Below are positions 8,773-16,876 of a stretch of DNA of 64,000 bases, one piece after another; within the stretch, counting starts at the first letter, position 1; each line of letters starts with the position of its first letter. The translations under genes and the position numbers were made by a program. Under the pieces are notes generated by a model. That model was not told where the DNA came from, made no database searches, and saw nothing but the letters and a program-made list of their open reading frames with translations. Origin of the DNA: Dehalococcoidia bacterium (lineage in GTDB: Bacteria; Chloroflexota; Dehalococcoidia; Tepidiformales; Tepidiformaceae); the NCBI GenBank assembly GCA_020850615.1, contig JADZEI010000081.1, positions 1 through 64,000 on the forward strand, read 5' to 3'.

Positions 8773-8961
8773 ATGAACATGCTTGGGGCCATCGCCCCCA
8801 CATCCGTGCCGATCGACCCGCTGCAGCCGGCGAACCCGGTGCAGCAGCAGGCGCAGATCGCGGTCGCCGCGAAGGTGCTGGACGCGCAGCGGGCAGCAGG
8901 GGAGCAGGTGATGCAGCTGCTCGACCCGAATGTGGGGAAGCACCTGGACCAGCGCGCCTGA
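8773..8961 (+). CDS. YjfB-like putative motility protein
   Basis: 62 residues, helical. NPVQQQAQIAVAAKVLDAQ followed by GEQVMQLL and a short C-terminal HLDQRA resembles the small YjfB motility family, whose members end in a similar LD-R tail. No flagellar or pilus gene is in the window. The ribosome site is weak, and a second ATG two codons later is possible. Confidence 0.55.
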   Translation: MNMLGAIAPTSVPIDPLQPANPVQQQAQIAVAAKVLDAQRAAGEQVMQLLDPNVGKHLDQRA

Positions 8962-9073
8962 GCAGCGCCCCCGCCGGCGTGCGGCTGAGGCAGCGTGGCG
9001 GTACCCTTCGAGGACAATCCCACGCTGCCGCGGCCGCGCGTGCGCGCGCCCCGCGGACGCCCGAGTGAGGCCC

Positions 9074-9925
9074 ATGCCCGTCCGCGAAATCGACGCTGCT
9101 ACGATCACCGACACCATCGCCCGGCTCGCCGTGGAGGCGACGCACTACCTGCCCGAGGACGTGGAGGGCGCCATCCGCGCGGCGAAGACGACCGAGCGGT
9201 CGCCGCTGGCGGTGCAGATCATCGACGAGATCCTGGAGAACGCGGAGATCGCGCGGACGCGGATGCTGCCACTCTGCCAGGACACCGGGAGCGCGGTGGT
9301 GCACGTGGAGCTCGGCCAGGACGTGCATATCGCCGGCGGGTTCCTGGCGGACGCGATCAATGAGGGGATCCGGCGCGGCTACGCGGAAGGGTTCCTGCGG
9401 AAGTCGATCGCGGACCGGCCGTTCAGCGCGCGGACGAACACTCAGGACAACACGCCCGGGATCATCCACACGGAGATCGTGCCGGGCGACAAGGTGCACC
9501 TGTACTTCATGCCGAAGGGCGGCGGCTGCGAGAACATGTCGCGCTACCAGAACTTCCTGCCGGGCATGGGGAAGAAGGCGATCGTCGACTTCGTCTGCGA
9601 GACGGTGGACATGAGCGGGGGCAACCCGTGCCCGCCGCTGGTCATCGGCGTGGGCGTGGGGGGCACGGCCGAGAAGGCAATGACGATGGCGAAGCACACG
9701 CTCTTCCGCCAGATCGGTTCGCGGCACCCGGACGAAGAGGTGGCCGCGCTCGAAGACGAGCTGCTCGAGGCGGTAAACGCGCTCGGGGTGGGGCCGCAGG
9801 CGGTGGGCGGCAGCACGACGGCGCTCGACGTGTTCGTGGAGACGCACCCGACGCACATCACGGCGCTGCCGGTCGCCGTGAACATCCAGTGCCACAGCGC
9901 CCGCACGAAGCAGGCGACGATCTAG
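9074..9925 (+). CDS. Class I fumarate hydratase, alpha subunit
   Basis: 283 residues matching the N-terminal part of oxygen-sensitive [4Fe-4S] fumarases. Cluster cysteines are visible in LCQDTGS, GGGCENMS and NPCPPL. With the beta subunit at 10470 it forms the enzyme that interconverts fumarate and malate in the citric acid cycle. GAGG precedes the ATG. The two subunit genes normally lie side by side, but here an acetyltransferase gene sits between them. The related L-tartrate dehydratase cannot be fully excluded. Confidence 0.92.
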   Translation: MPVREIDAATITDTIARLAVEATHYLPEDVEGAIRAAKTTERSPLAVQIIDEILENAEIARTRMLPLCQDTGSAVVHVELGQDVHIAGGFLADAINEGIRRGYAEGFLRKSIADRPFSARTNTQDNTPGIIHTEIVPGDKVHLYFMPKGGGCENMSRYQNFLPGMGKKAIVDFVCETVDMSGGNPCPPLVIGVGVGGTAEKAMTMAKHTLFRQIGSRHPDEEVAALEDELLEAVNALGVGPQAVGGSTTALDVFVETHPTHITALPVAVNIQCHSARTKQATI

Positions 9926-9963
9926 GACCCGGCCGTGGCTGCGACCGCGTCGAGGATGCCGCG

Positions 9964-10473
9964 ATGAGCATGACCATCCGCCGCGCCACCGAGGAGGACA
10001 TCCCGGCGATCGTGTCGCTGGTGAACCTCGCCTACCGGGTGGAGGACTTCTTCATCAAGGGCAACCGGACGGACGAGGTGCAGGTGCGGGAGTGCCTCGC
10101 CGAGAGCGGATTCCTGATGGCAGAGGACGCCGAGGACGACGAGCTCGTCGCGTGCGTGCACGTGCGGATCCAGGGCGAGCGCGGCTACTTCGGGATGCTC
10201 TCGGTGCACCCCACGCGGCAGGGGCAGGGCATCGGGCCGGAGATGATCGCCGAGGCCGAGGCGTGGGCACGGGATGCCGGGTGCACCGCGATGGACCTCA
10301 CCTATGTCAACCTTCGCGAGGAGCTCCCCGGCCTGTACGGGCGGCTCGGCTACGTGCAGACGGGGACGGCGCCGTTCGCGGCGCCGGAGAAGCTGCGCAT
10401 GCCCGCGGAGTTCGTCACCATGTCAAAACCACTCGTACCACCAGCGGCCGGCGGCCAGGAGCAGACAGCATGA
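9964..10473 (+). CDS. GNAT-family N-acetyltransferase
   Basis: 169 residues. MTIRRATEEDIPAIVSLVN is a typical GNAT start, and LSVHPTRQGQGIG is the acetyl-CoA pyrophosphate loop. LYGRLGYVQTG closes the fold. It begins 38 bases after the fumarase alpha gene and its stop overlaps the beta start (ATGA), so it is translated as part of the fumarase operon. The target is unknown. Confidence 0.9.
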   Translation: MSMTIRRATEEDIPAIVSLVNLAYRVEDFFIKGNRTDEVQVRECLAESGFLMAEDAEDDELVACVHVRIQGERGYFGMLSVHPTRQGQGIGPEMIAEAEAWARDAGCTAMDLTYVNLREELPGLYGRLGYVQTGTAPFAAPEKLRMPAEFVTMSKPLVPPAAGGQEQTA

Positions 10474-11060
10474 GCAGCATCGCCCTTACCACACCCCTCA
10501 CCGACGAGGTGATCGACGGGCTGAAGCCCGGTGACCACGTGACCTTCAGCGGGGTGATCTACACGGCCCGCGACGCGGCCCACAAGCGCCTGATCGAGCT
10601 CGTGAAGCGCGGCGACGAGCTGCCGGTGGACCTGCGCGGGCAGGTGATCTACTACGTGGGGCCGACGCCGCCACGGCCGGGCGCGGTCATCGGGTCGGCG
10701 GGGCCGACGACGGCGATGCGGCTGGACCCGTACACGGAGCCGATGCTGGAGCTCGGCGTGAAGGGCGTGATCGGGAAGGGCGGGCGCGGGCCAGCGGTGC
10801 GGGCGGCGTTCGCGAAGAACCACGCCGTGTACTGCATCGCGGTCGGCGGCACGGGGGCGCTGCTGAACCGCCACATCAAGAAGGCGGAAGTGGTGGCATT
10901 CGAGGACCTGGGCACGGAAGCGATCCGGCGGCTCGAAGTCGAGGGGTTCCCGGCGATCGTGGTGAACGACTGCCGCGGCGGCGACCTGCTCGAAGAGGGG
11001 AAGCGGCAGTACCGGACGAGCGAACGGCCCATCCCGGCGGTGCAGAGCCTCGGGGGCTAA
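10470..11060 (+). CDS. Class I fumarate hydratase, beta subunit
   Basis: 196 residues of the C-terminal, swivelling domain of class I fumarases. DHVTFSGVIYTARDAAHKR carries the substrate-binding histidine region, and GAVIGSAGPTTAMRLDPY and IGKGG are family hallmarks. It completes the enzyme with the subunit at 9074. The ATGA overlap with the acetyltransferase gene implies coupled translation. Confidence 0.92.
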   Translation: MSSIALTTPLTDEVIDGLKPGDHVTFSGVIYTARDAAHKRLIELVKRGDELPVDLRGQVIYYVGPTPPRPGAVIGSAGPTTAMRLDPYTEPMLELGVKGVIGKGGRGPAVRAAFAKNHAVYCIAVGGTGALLNRHIKKAEVVAFEDLGTEAIRRLEVEGFPAIVVNDCRGGDLLEEGKRQYRTSERPIPAVQSLGG

Positions 11061-11149
11061 CGCGAAACGGGCTCGTAACCGCGCGGGAGCACGCCCGTAA
11101 CACGCGTGGGGGATCATCGGCGGGAGGGGGTTCCCTTCCCGGGCTAAAG

Positions 11150-12223
11150 ATGACAAAATCGCTCCACAATATGCTCAACCTCACCGCATGCTGCTGGTCC
11201 ACGCTGGGCCTCGACCGGGAGTCGGTCGCGGCGCTGGTCGCGCGGGTGCGCCGGGAGCATCCCGGCGGCGCGGTCATCGAGAGCTGCCAGCGGCTGGAGG
11301 CGTACAGCGCGGTGCCGTGCACCGGCGCTGATGCGCAGCGGTTCGAGGGCGAAGCGGCGGTGGCGCACCTTGCGGAGGTGGCCGCGGGCCTGCATTCGGT
11401 GGTGCTCGGCGAGGCGCAGATCCTCGGGCAGGTGCGCGCCGGGCTGGCGGCGGGGCCGGCGGAGGTGCGGCGGGCCACGACGGTCGCAGTCGCGGCGGCG
11501 CGGGAGCTGCGCGCGGCGGTGCGGTTCGATAGCCACGCGGGGCACCTGCTGGACCGGGCCCTCAAGGTCGCCGGGATGCCGGCGGCGGGCAGCGTGCTCG
11601 TGCTGGGCACGGGCCAGATGGGGCGGCTGGTCGCGTCGCGGGCGAAAGAGCTCGGGTTCGAGCGGGTGGTCATCGCCGGGCGGCGGCGGCCGGACGACCT
11701 GCCCGCAGACGTGACGTACACCACCCTGGCGCGCGTCCGGGACCTCGACGGCGTGTTCGACGTGGTCGCCGGGTGCCTCGGGTCGTCGGCGGAGGAGCTG
11801 GCGACTTCGGCGCTGCCGGCGTCGCGGCTGTTCCTGGACCTCGGGACGCCGCCAAACTTCCGCCGCGCGGCGGGCGATGGCGTGCTGGGCCTGGCGGAGC
11901 TGCTCGCGGACGAACGGACGCGGCCGCACGCGATGCGGCGGCGGGCGGAGCTGACGCGGCAGCTGGGCGAGATGCTCGATGCGCGGCTGCGGCAGGCGGA
12001 GGCGGGGCGTTCGCCCGTGGGGGCGCTGCGGTTCGAAGTGGAGCGCGTGCGGCAGCGCGAGTTGGCACGGATGCGGCGGCTGCACCCGGAGGTGCCGGCG
12101 GACGTGCTGGAGACGATGACGCGTTCGCTGGTGAACCAGCTGTTCCACCTGCCCTCGGCGCGGCTGAAGGAGGCGGGGGACGCGGCGTTCGGGCAGCGGG
12201 TGGCGGAGTTGTTCGGGCCGTAG
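11150..12223 (+). CDS. hemA: Glutamyl-tRNA reductase (short form)
   Basis: 357 residues, shorter than the usual 420-450. The catalytic cysteine is Cys46 in ESCQRLEAYS, equivalent to the common TCNRxE motif. GEAQILGQVR is diagnostic, GTGQMG at 153-158 binds NADPH, and the C-terminal helix contains LVNQLFHLPSARLKE of the dimerisation domain. The enzyme reduces Glu-tRNA to glutamate semialdehyde, the first step of C5 tetrapyrrole synthesis. That fits the b- and c-type haem proteins encoded further along. The N-terminus is abbreviated. No other hem gene is adjacent. Confidence 0.88.
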   Translation: MTKSLHNMLNLTACCWSTLGLDRESVAALVARVRREHPGGAVIESCQRLEAYSAVPCTGADAQRFEGEAAVAHLAEVAAGLHSVVLGEAQILGQVRAGLAAGPAEVRRATTVAVAAARELRAAVRFDSHAGHLLDRALKVAGMPAAGSVLVLGTGQMGRLVASRAKELGFERVVIAGRRRPDDLPADVTYTTLARVRDLDGVFDVVAGCLGSSAEELATSALPASRLFLDLGTPPNFRRAAGDGVLGLAELLADERTRPHAMRRRAELTRQLGEMLDARLRQAEAGRSPVGALRFEVERVRQRELARMRRLHPEVPADVLETMTRSLVNQLFHLPSARLKEAGDAAFGQRVAELFGP

Positions 12224-12245
12224 CCCCACCCCGGGCCACCCCCCG

Positions 12246-12416
12246 GGTTCCCAGTTCCCAGTTCCCAGAGGCGTGGGGGGCGTGGTCGCTGCTGGGCGGC
12301 GCCGGGGCGTGGGGGGCACGTGTTTCGTCGCTGCGCAAGGTCGTGGGCTGAGCGAACCCGGCGCCGGGACCGCGATGGATGTGCCGATTGCCTCTGGGAA
12401 CTTCGAACTGGGAACC
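12246..12416. repeat. Long-range inverted repeat of GTTCCCA units
   Basis: The 26 bases at 12246-12271 (TTCCCAG three times) match the reverse complement of 12391-12416 at 24 of 26 positions. The arms are 119 bases apart, in the gap between hemA and the CBS gene. Inside lies GC-rich non-coding DNA. The form suggests a small non-autonomous repeat element. Confidence 0.6.
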
Positions 12417-12485
12417 GGGGGGAAGGGCCGGGCGGGGTTGACAGCGGGGTAGAATGGCGGTGACGCGGGCTCGAAGGAGCCACGA

Positions 12486-12929
12486 ATGTACGGTCACATT
12501 GGCGCGGTCCTGGCCGACAAGGGCCGCCAGGTTTATGTCATTTCGCCGGCCGCGACGGTGCAGGAAGCCGTGCGGCTCATGAACGAACGCGGCGTTGGCG
12601 CGCTCCTGGTGATGGACCGCGACCGGCTGGCGGGGATCTTCACGGAACGGGACGTGTTACGGCGGATCGTGGGGGCGGGGCAGAGCGCGGCGGCGGCGCG
12701 TGTGAGCGGCGTCATGACCGCGACGGTCGCGACGATCGACACGCAGACGCGGGTGCAGGACGCGATGGAACTGATGACCAATGAGCGATTCCGTCACCTG
12801 CCGGTGCTGGAAGACGGCAAGGTGGTGGGGATCATCTCGATTGGCGACCTGCTGCGCTGGGTGAGCATGCACCAGAAGGAGCAGATCGAGCGGATGGCCG
12901 AGTACATCAAGGGCGCGGCGACACCGTAG
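12486..12929 (+). CDS. CBS-domain-pair protein
   Basis: 147 residues made of two CBS domains (about residues 8-62 and 75-130). The first contains GVGALLVMDRDRLAGIFTERDVLRRIV and the second HLPVLEDGKVVGIISIGDLL. Such free-standing Bateman modules bind adenine nucleotides. AAGGAG lies 6 bases before the ATG. A TAGAAT box at 12450-12455 may be its -10. A protein partner cannot be inferred from the neighbours. Confidence 0.9.
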   Translation: MYGHIGAVLADKGRQVYVISPAATVQEAVRLMNERGVGALLVMDRDRLAGIFTERDVLRRIVGAGQSAAAARVSGVMTATVATIDTQTRVQDAMELMTNERFRHLPVLEDGKVVGIISIGDLLRWVSMHQKEQIERMAEYIKGAATP

Positions 12930-12933
12930 CGGT

Positions 12934-12962
12934 CTGACCGTGAGCGCCGGGGGCGGTATCAT
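12934..12962 (+). promoter_or_regulatory. Promoter of the purB-purC-purS cluster
   Basis: CTGACC (-35) and TATCAT (-10) with 17 bases between, ending 30 bases before the purB start. Confidence 0.55.
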
Positions 12963-12992
12963 TGCGGTACCGCCCGCAGGAGCCCCGCGCAG

Positions 12993-14285
12993 ATGATCCC
13001 TCGCTACTCACGTCCCGAAATGGCCGCCGTCTGGAGCGACCAGGCGAAGTTCCAGCGCTGGCTGGACGTGGAGGTGGCGGCCTGCGAGGCGTGGGCCGAG
13101 CTGGGGGAGATCCCGCGGGAGGCCGCGGCGAAGATCCGCCGGGACGCGCGGTTCGACCTCGCGAAGATCGACGAATACCTGGCGATCACGCACCACGACG
13201 TGACCGCATTCCTGCGCTCGGTGGCGGATTCACTCGGCGAGGAAGGGCGGTACGTGCACTACGGGCTGACCAGCTCGGACGTGTGGGACACGGCGACGGG
13301 CCTGCAGCTGCGCGATGCCTGCGACCTGCTGCTAAAGGACATCGATGCGCTCTCGGTAGTGCTCGAACGGCAGGCGGTTGCCTACCGCGACACGCTCTGC
13401 GCAGGGCGCACGCACGGCGTGCACGCCGAGCCGACGACCTTCGGGCTCAAGCTCACGGTGTGGGTCGACGAGATGCGGCGGAACCGGGCGCGGCTCGCGG
13501 CGGCGCGGGACGTCATCGCCGTGGGCGCGATCAGCGGGACGGTGGGGACACACGCATCGTGCCCGCCACAGCTGGAGGAGCTGGTCTGCGCCAAGCTCGG
13601 ACTGGGCATCGAGGCGGCTTCGACGCAGGTGATCCAGCGGGACCGGCACGCGCAGTTCGTGACCACGCTGGCACTCATCGGCGCGTCGCTGGAGAAGTTC
13701 GCGACGGAGATCCGCGCGCTCCAGAAGTCGGAGGTGCGGGAGGCGGAGGAGCCGTTCGACGAGGGACAGACGGGTTCGAGCGCGATGCCGCACAAGCGGA
13801 ACCCGGAGAAGTGCGAGCGGATCACGGGGCTGGCGCGGGTGCTGCGCGGCTACGCGCTGACGTCGATGGAGAACGTGGCGCTCTGGCACGAGCGGGACAT
13901 CAGCCACTCGTCGACGGAGCGAATCGTGTTCCCGGACGCGTGCCTGGTGCTGGATTACGTGCTGAACCTGTTCACGGGGATCATGGAGCGGCTGATCGTG
14001 TACCCGGAGCACATGAAAGAGAACCTGGAGCGGTCGTTCGGGCTGGTGTTCTCGCAGCGGGTGCTGCTGGCGCTGATCGCGACCGGGCTGAGCCGGCAGG
14101 ATGCGTACGCGATCGTGCAGCGGAACGCGATGACCGCGTGGAAGAAGCACACGCCGTTCCTGGAGCTATTGCTGGCGGATGATGCGGTGACGAGCCGGCT
14201 GCCGGAGCAGGAGCTGCGGGCGCTGTTCGACTACGGGTGGTACCTGACGAACATCGGCGCGACGTACGAGCGCCTCGGGCTGTGA
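12993..14285 (+). CDS. purB: Adenylosuccinate lyase
   Basis: 430 residues, normal length. The fumarase-superfamily signature GSSAMPHKRNP is present, with TSSDVWDTA and GRTHGVHAEPTTFG supplying the other active-site segments. It cleaves SAICAR and adenylosuccinate in purine synthesis. AGGAG precedes the ATG. It is first of four genes joined by overlaps: its stop shares bases with the GTG of the membrane protein, and purC and purS follow. Confidence 0.97.
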   Translation: MIPRYSRPEMAAVWSDQAKFQRWLDVEVAACEAWAELGEIPREAAAKIRRDARFDLAKIDEYLAITHHDVTAFLRSVADSLGEEGRYVHYGLTSSDVWDTATGLQLRDACDLLLKDIDALSVVLERQAVAYRDTLCAGRTHGVHAEPTTFGLKLTVWVDEMRRNRARLAAARDVIAVGAISGTVGTHASCPPQLEELVCAKLGLGIEAASTQVIQRDRHAQFVTTLALIGASLEKFATEIRALQKSEVREAEEPFDEGQTGSSAMPHKRNPEKCERITGLARVLRGYALTSMENVALWHERDISHSSTERIVFPDACLVLDYVLNLFTGIMERLIVYPEHMKENLERSFGLVFSQRVLLALIATGLSRQDAYAIVQRNAMTAWKKHTPFLELLLADDAVTSRLPEQELRALFDYGWYLTNIGATYERLGL

Positions 14286-15112
14286 CGCTCGAACCGCCGC
14301 CGCTACCGGAATACGCACCGCTTCCCCCGGCGCCGCCGGCACGCCCTGCGCCGGTGTGGCGGCAGGGGCTCTCGATTCCCTGGCGTAACCGCCGGGCAGT
14401 GCTCATGCCGCTGGTCGTGACGGTGCTACCGGTGTGCATCCTGGCGGGGGCTGCGTGGCTGCTCCTGTTCTTCTGGGCCTATCCCGACGCGCCGTATGAA
14501 GCCACGGACTTCACCGAAGAGGCGCCCGAGAGCCTATTGCTGTGGACCATCATCCTGGCGTGGACAGGCGCGCTGTTCACGACGGTGGGGTATGCGGCGA
14601 CGGTGGTGGCGGTGCACCGCGTGCTCACCGGAGCCCCGATCAGCCTTTCGGCGAGCCTCGACCCGGCGTTCACGCGCATGGGCGGATTGCTGCTGACGAC
14701 CCTTGCGACGTATGTGCTGGCGGCCGTCGCCGCGACGATCATCGGCGCCGTCGTGGTGCTCTACCTGATGGTCCGCGGGGGGTTCGCACCGCAGGCATAC
14801 ATCCTCGAAAACCGGTCGTTCGCGCAGTCCTTCCGGCGGAGCTGGAGTCTCGTGCGTGGCCGCATGCTGGCGCTGATCGGCACCACCCTCGTCGCCGTGC
14901 CGCTCGGGACGCTGGTGTTGCTGGCGTGTGCGCTGGTGTTTGCCATCTTCGCGTTCCCTTTCGATCCTGAAGATCCGGGGCGCGATGCGACGGTGGTCCT
15001 GAACGCGTTCGCAATGGCCGTGCTCGGAGTGGCACTGGTGCCGTGCCTGGCCTACCTGGCGACCGTGACGACGGTGTTCTACCTGGATGCAAGGAAGGCT
15101 GCGGATGCCTGA
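14282..15112 (+). CDS. Multi-span membrane protein within the pur cluster
   Basis: 276 residues. A Pro-rich cytoplasmic start (PPPLPEYAPLPPAPPARP) is followed by about five or six membrane spans. The internal segment AYILENRSFAQSFRRSWSLVRGRM resembles the conserved amphipathic region of DUF975/glycerophosphodiester-phosphodiesterase-type membrane domains. The GTG start overlaps the purB stop by 4 bases (GTGA), and its end overlaps purC by 8. A purine transport role is tempting from position but not supported by any motif. Confidence 0.85.
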   Translation: MTLEPPPLPEYAPLPPAPPARPAPVWRQGLSIPWRNRRAVLMPLVVTVLPVCILAGAAWLLLFFWAYPDAPYEATDFTEEAPESLLLWTIILAWTGALFTTVGYAATVVAVHRVLTGAPISLSASLDPAFTRMGGLLLTTLATYVLAAVAATIIGAVVVLYLMVRGGFAPQAYILENRSFAQSFRRSWSLVRGRMLALIGTTLVAVPLGTLVLLACALVFAIFAFPFDPEDPGRDATVVLNAFAMAVLGVALVPCLAYLATVTTVFYLDARKAADA

Positions 15113-15992
15113 GGCGATGCTCGAATCGGACCTGCCGAACCGGCTCTACCGCGGCAAGGTGCGGGACACGTACGACCTTGGCGACAAGCTGCTCATCGTG
15201 GCGACGGACCGGGTCTCGGCGCTGGACGTGGTGCTGCCGAACGGGATCCCGCACAAGGGCGAGGTGCTCTCGCGGCTTTCGGCGTGGTGGTTCGACCGGG
15301 TGAAGGAAGTGGTGCCGAACCACTTCGTCACGTTGCTAACCGCGGAGACGGCGCACCTGGTGCCGTTCGCGGTCGACGAGCGGTACTACGGGCGGTCGAT
15401 GATCGTGCGGAAGGCGAGGCGGTTCGACGCGGAGTGCATCGCGCGGGGGTACCTGGCGGGCTCGGCGTGGAAGGAGTACCAGCGCGAGGGGCGCGTGTGC
15501 GGAGTGCCGCTGCCAGAGGAGCTTCGGGAATCGGAGCGGCTGCCGGAGGCGCTGTTCACGCCTTCGACCAAGGCCGACGAGGGGCACGACGAGAACATCA
15601 GCTACGAGCAGTTCGCCGAGCTGGTGGGCGAGGAGCCGGCGAACGCGATCCGGATGCGCAGCATGGCGCTGTACGGCTATGCGCACACGGTGGCACTGGA
15701 GCGGGGGATCATCATCGCGGACACGAAGTTCGAGTTCGGGCTGTGGAACGAGGAAGTGATCCTGATCGACGAGTGCCTGACGCCGGACAGCTCGCGGTTC
15801 TGGCCGCTCGAGGGGTACGAACCGGGGCGGCAGCAGCCGAGCTTCGACAAGCAGCCGGTGCGGGACTGGCTGGCGGCGAACTGGCGGGAGGGTGACCCTC
15901 CGCCGGAACTGCCCGAAGATGTGGTCTCGGCGACCACCGAACGCTACCTCACCGCCTACCGGATGTTGACCGGCACGGAGCTACCGCGATGA
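15105..15992 (+). CDS. purC: SAICAR synthetase
   Basis: 295 residues. GKVRDTYDLGDKLLIVATDRVSA is the ATP-binding start, ECIARGYLAGSAWKEY and IADTKFEFGL are family signatures, and LIDECLTPDSSRFW completes the site. It joins aspartate to CAIR in purine synthesis, and its product is the substrate of PurB encoded upstream. AAGGA precedes the ATG. The start lies inside the preceding gene and the stop overlaps purS (ATGA), so all are co-translated. Confidence 0.97.
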   Translation: MPEAMLESDLPNRLYRGKVRDTYDLGDKLLIVATDRVSALDVVLPNGIPHKGEVLSRLSAWWFDRVKEVVPNHFVTLLTAETAHLVPFAVDERYYGRSMIVRKARRFDAECIARGYLAGSAWKEYQREGRVCGVPLPEELRESERLPEALFTPSTKADEGHDENISYEQFAELVGEEPANAIRMRSMALYGYAHTVALERGIIIADTKFEFGLWNEEVILIDECLTPDSSRFWPLEGYEPGRQQPSFDKQPVRDWLAANWREGDPPPELPEDVVSATTERYLTAYRMLTGTELPR

Positions 15993-16300
15993 CGAAGAAG
16001 AGCACTAAGAACAGCAAGAAGGCCAAGAACACGAAAGCCAAGGGCGAAAGCACGTTCCTCGCGCGGGTGTTCGTGTCGCTGAAGCCGACGGTGAACGACC
16101 CGGAGGGCAACACGATCGCGGGGGCGCTGACCTCGCTCGGGTTCGAAGGCGTGTCCGGCGTGCGGAGCGGGCGGTACTTCCAGGTCACGGTCGCGGCGGC
16201 GACGAAGAAGGCCGCGGGCGCGGCGGTGGACCAGATGTGTGCGCGGCTGCTGGCGAACCCGGTAATCGAGACCTACAGCTACGAGGTCGCGGAGGCGTAG
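15989..16300 (+). CDS. purS: FGAM synthase subunit PurS
   Basis: 103 residues. The PurS fold is seen from about residue 24 (ARVFVSLKPTVNDPEGNTI) to the C-terminal LANPVIETYSYEV. It bridges PurL and PurQ in phosphoribosylformylglycinamidine synthase. The first 20 residues are an unusual Lys/Ser-rich tail that standard PurS proteins of about 80 residues lack. purQ and purL are not in the window; the next gene runs the opposite way. Confidence 0.92.
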   Translation: MTKKSTKNSKKAKNTKAKGESTFLARVFVSLKPTVNDPEGNTIAGALTSLGFEGVSGVRSGRYFQVTVAAATKKAAGAAVDQMCARLLANPVIETYSYEVAEA

Positions 16301-16310
16301 GCGCCCACGC

Positions 16311-16514
16311 TCAGTCCGTGGGGGCGGTGTTCTCTGTCTCGCCGGCGGACGGGGCGGTGTCGGGGTGGGGGACATCGATGTCGTCGAGCTTCGGCGCCTG
16401 GCCGGAGCCTTCGGAACGGCCGCGGGCACGGTCGGCGGCTTCTTCTTCGCGGCGGAGCTCGGCGCTTTCGGATTCGGCGGGCGGGGGCGTGTCGGGGTCT
16501 GGCGGGCGGGTCAT
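16311..16514 (-). CDS. Small disordered acidic protein
   Basis: 67 residues, rich in Pro, Glu, Asp, Ser and Arg, with no hydrophobic core. It was chosen because an ATG with AGAGG upstream opens the frame and its stop abuts purS tail to tail. No family is recognised. It may be a natural short protein or an over-call in GC-rich DNA. Confidence 0.45.
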   Translation of the reverse strand: MTRPPDPDTPPPAESESAELRREEEAADRARGRSEGSGQAPKLDDIDVPHPDTAPSAGETENTAPTD

Positions 16515-16617
16515 GTGTGGCACCTCTGGTAGCGAGGGTATGGGATGCGAGGGCGGGGCGTCGCAACGCGGGATGCGGGTGGTGTGGCGGGGGCGTTGCA
16601 CCGGCCGTCACCCCCGG

Positions 16618-16640
16618 CCCCTCTCCCGGAGGGAGAGGGG
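16618..16640. repeat. CCCCTCTCCC hairpin repeat
   Basis: A perfect 10-bp stem with a 3-base loop in the 362-base gap 16515-16876. It belongs to the widespread CCCTCTCC-GGAGAGGG type of intergenic bacterial repeat. Confidence 0.6.
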
Positions 16641-16711
16641 AGGTCCCGAGCTGGCGCGAGACTTGGGACGGCGTGGGTGAGAAGCGAGCGGCCAGGGCGA
16701 AGGTGTTCCGT

Positions 16712-16830
16712 GCGAGCCGTGCGGGCGCTGCGCTGCCGCCCTCGCAGCCCGGGGCGTTGGTGGCCTATCGGTGGCGCATGCGTTGGGCTGACGCTCCGCC
16801 GAGGCTGGGCTCGGCGGACTACCGCTGCGC
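16712..16830. repeat. Intergenic palindromic repeat, copy A
   Basis: The left part contains gcgctgcgctgccgcc, shared with copy C near 53480. The right part has CCGCCGAG-gctggg-CTCGGCGG followed by ACTACC, shared with copy B at 21736. No gene lies in this gap. Confidence 0.6.
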
Positions 16831-16876
16831 GGCCCAACCGCTGCGCGTCGTGGCGGACGCTGGGCCGTGGTGATGG

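Noticed and set aside
12438-12443. TTGACA before the CBS gene as a -35
   Set aside because: The only good -10 (TAGAAT) is 6 bases away, far too close; 17 bases downstream there is no -10.
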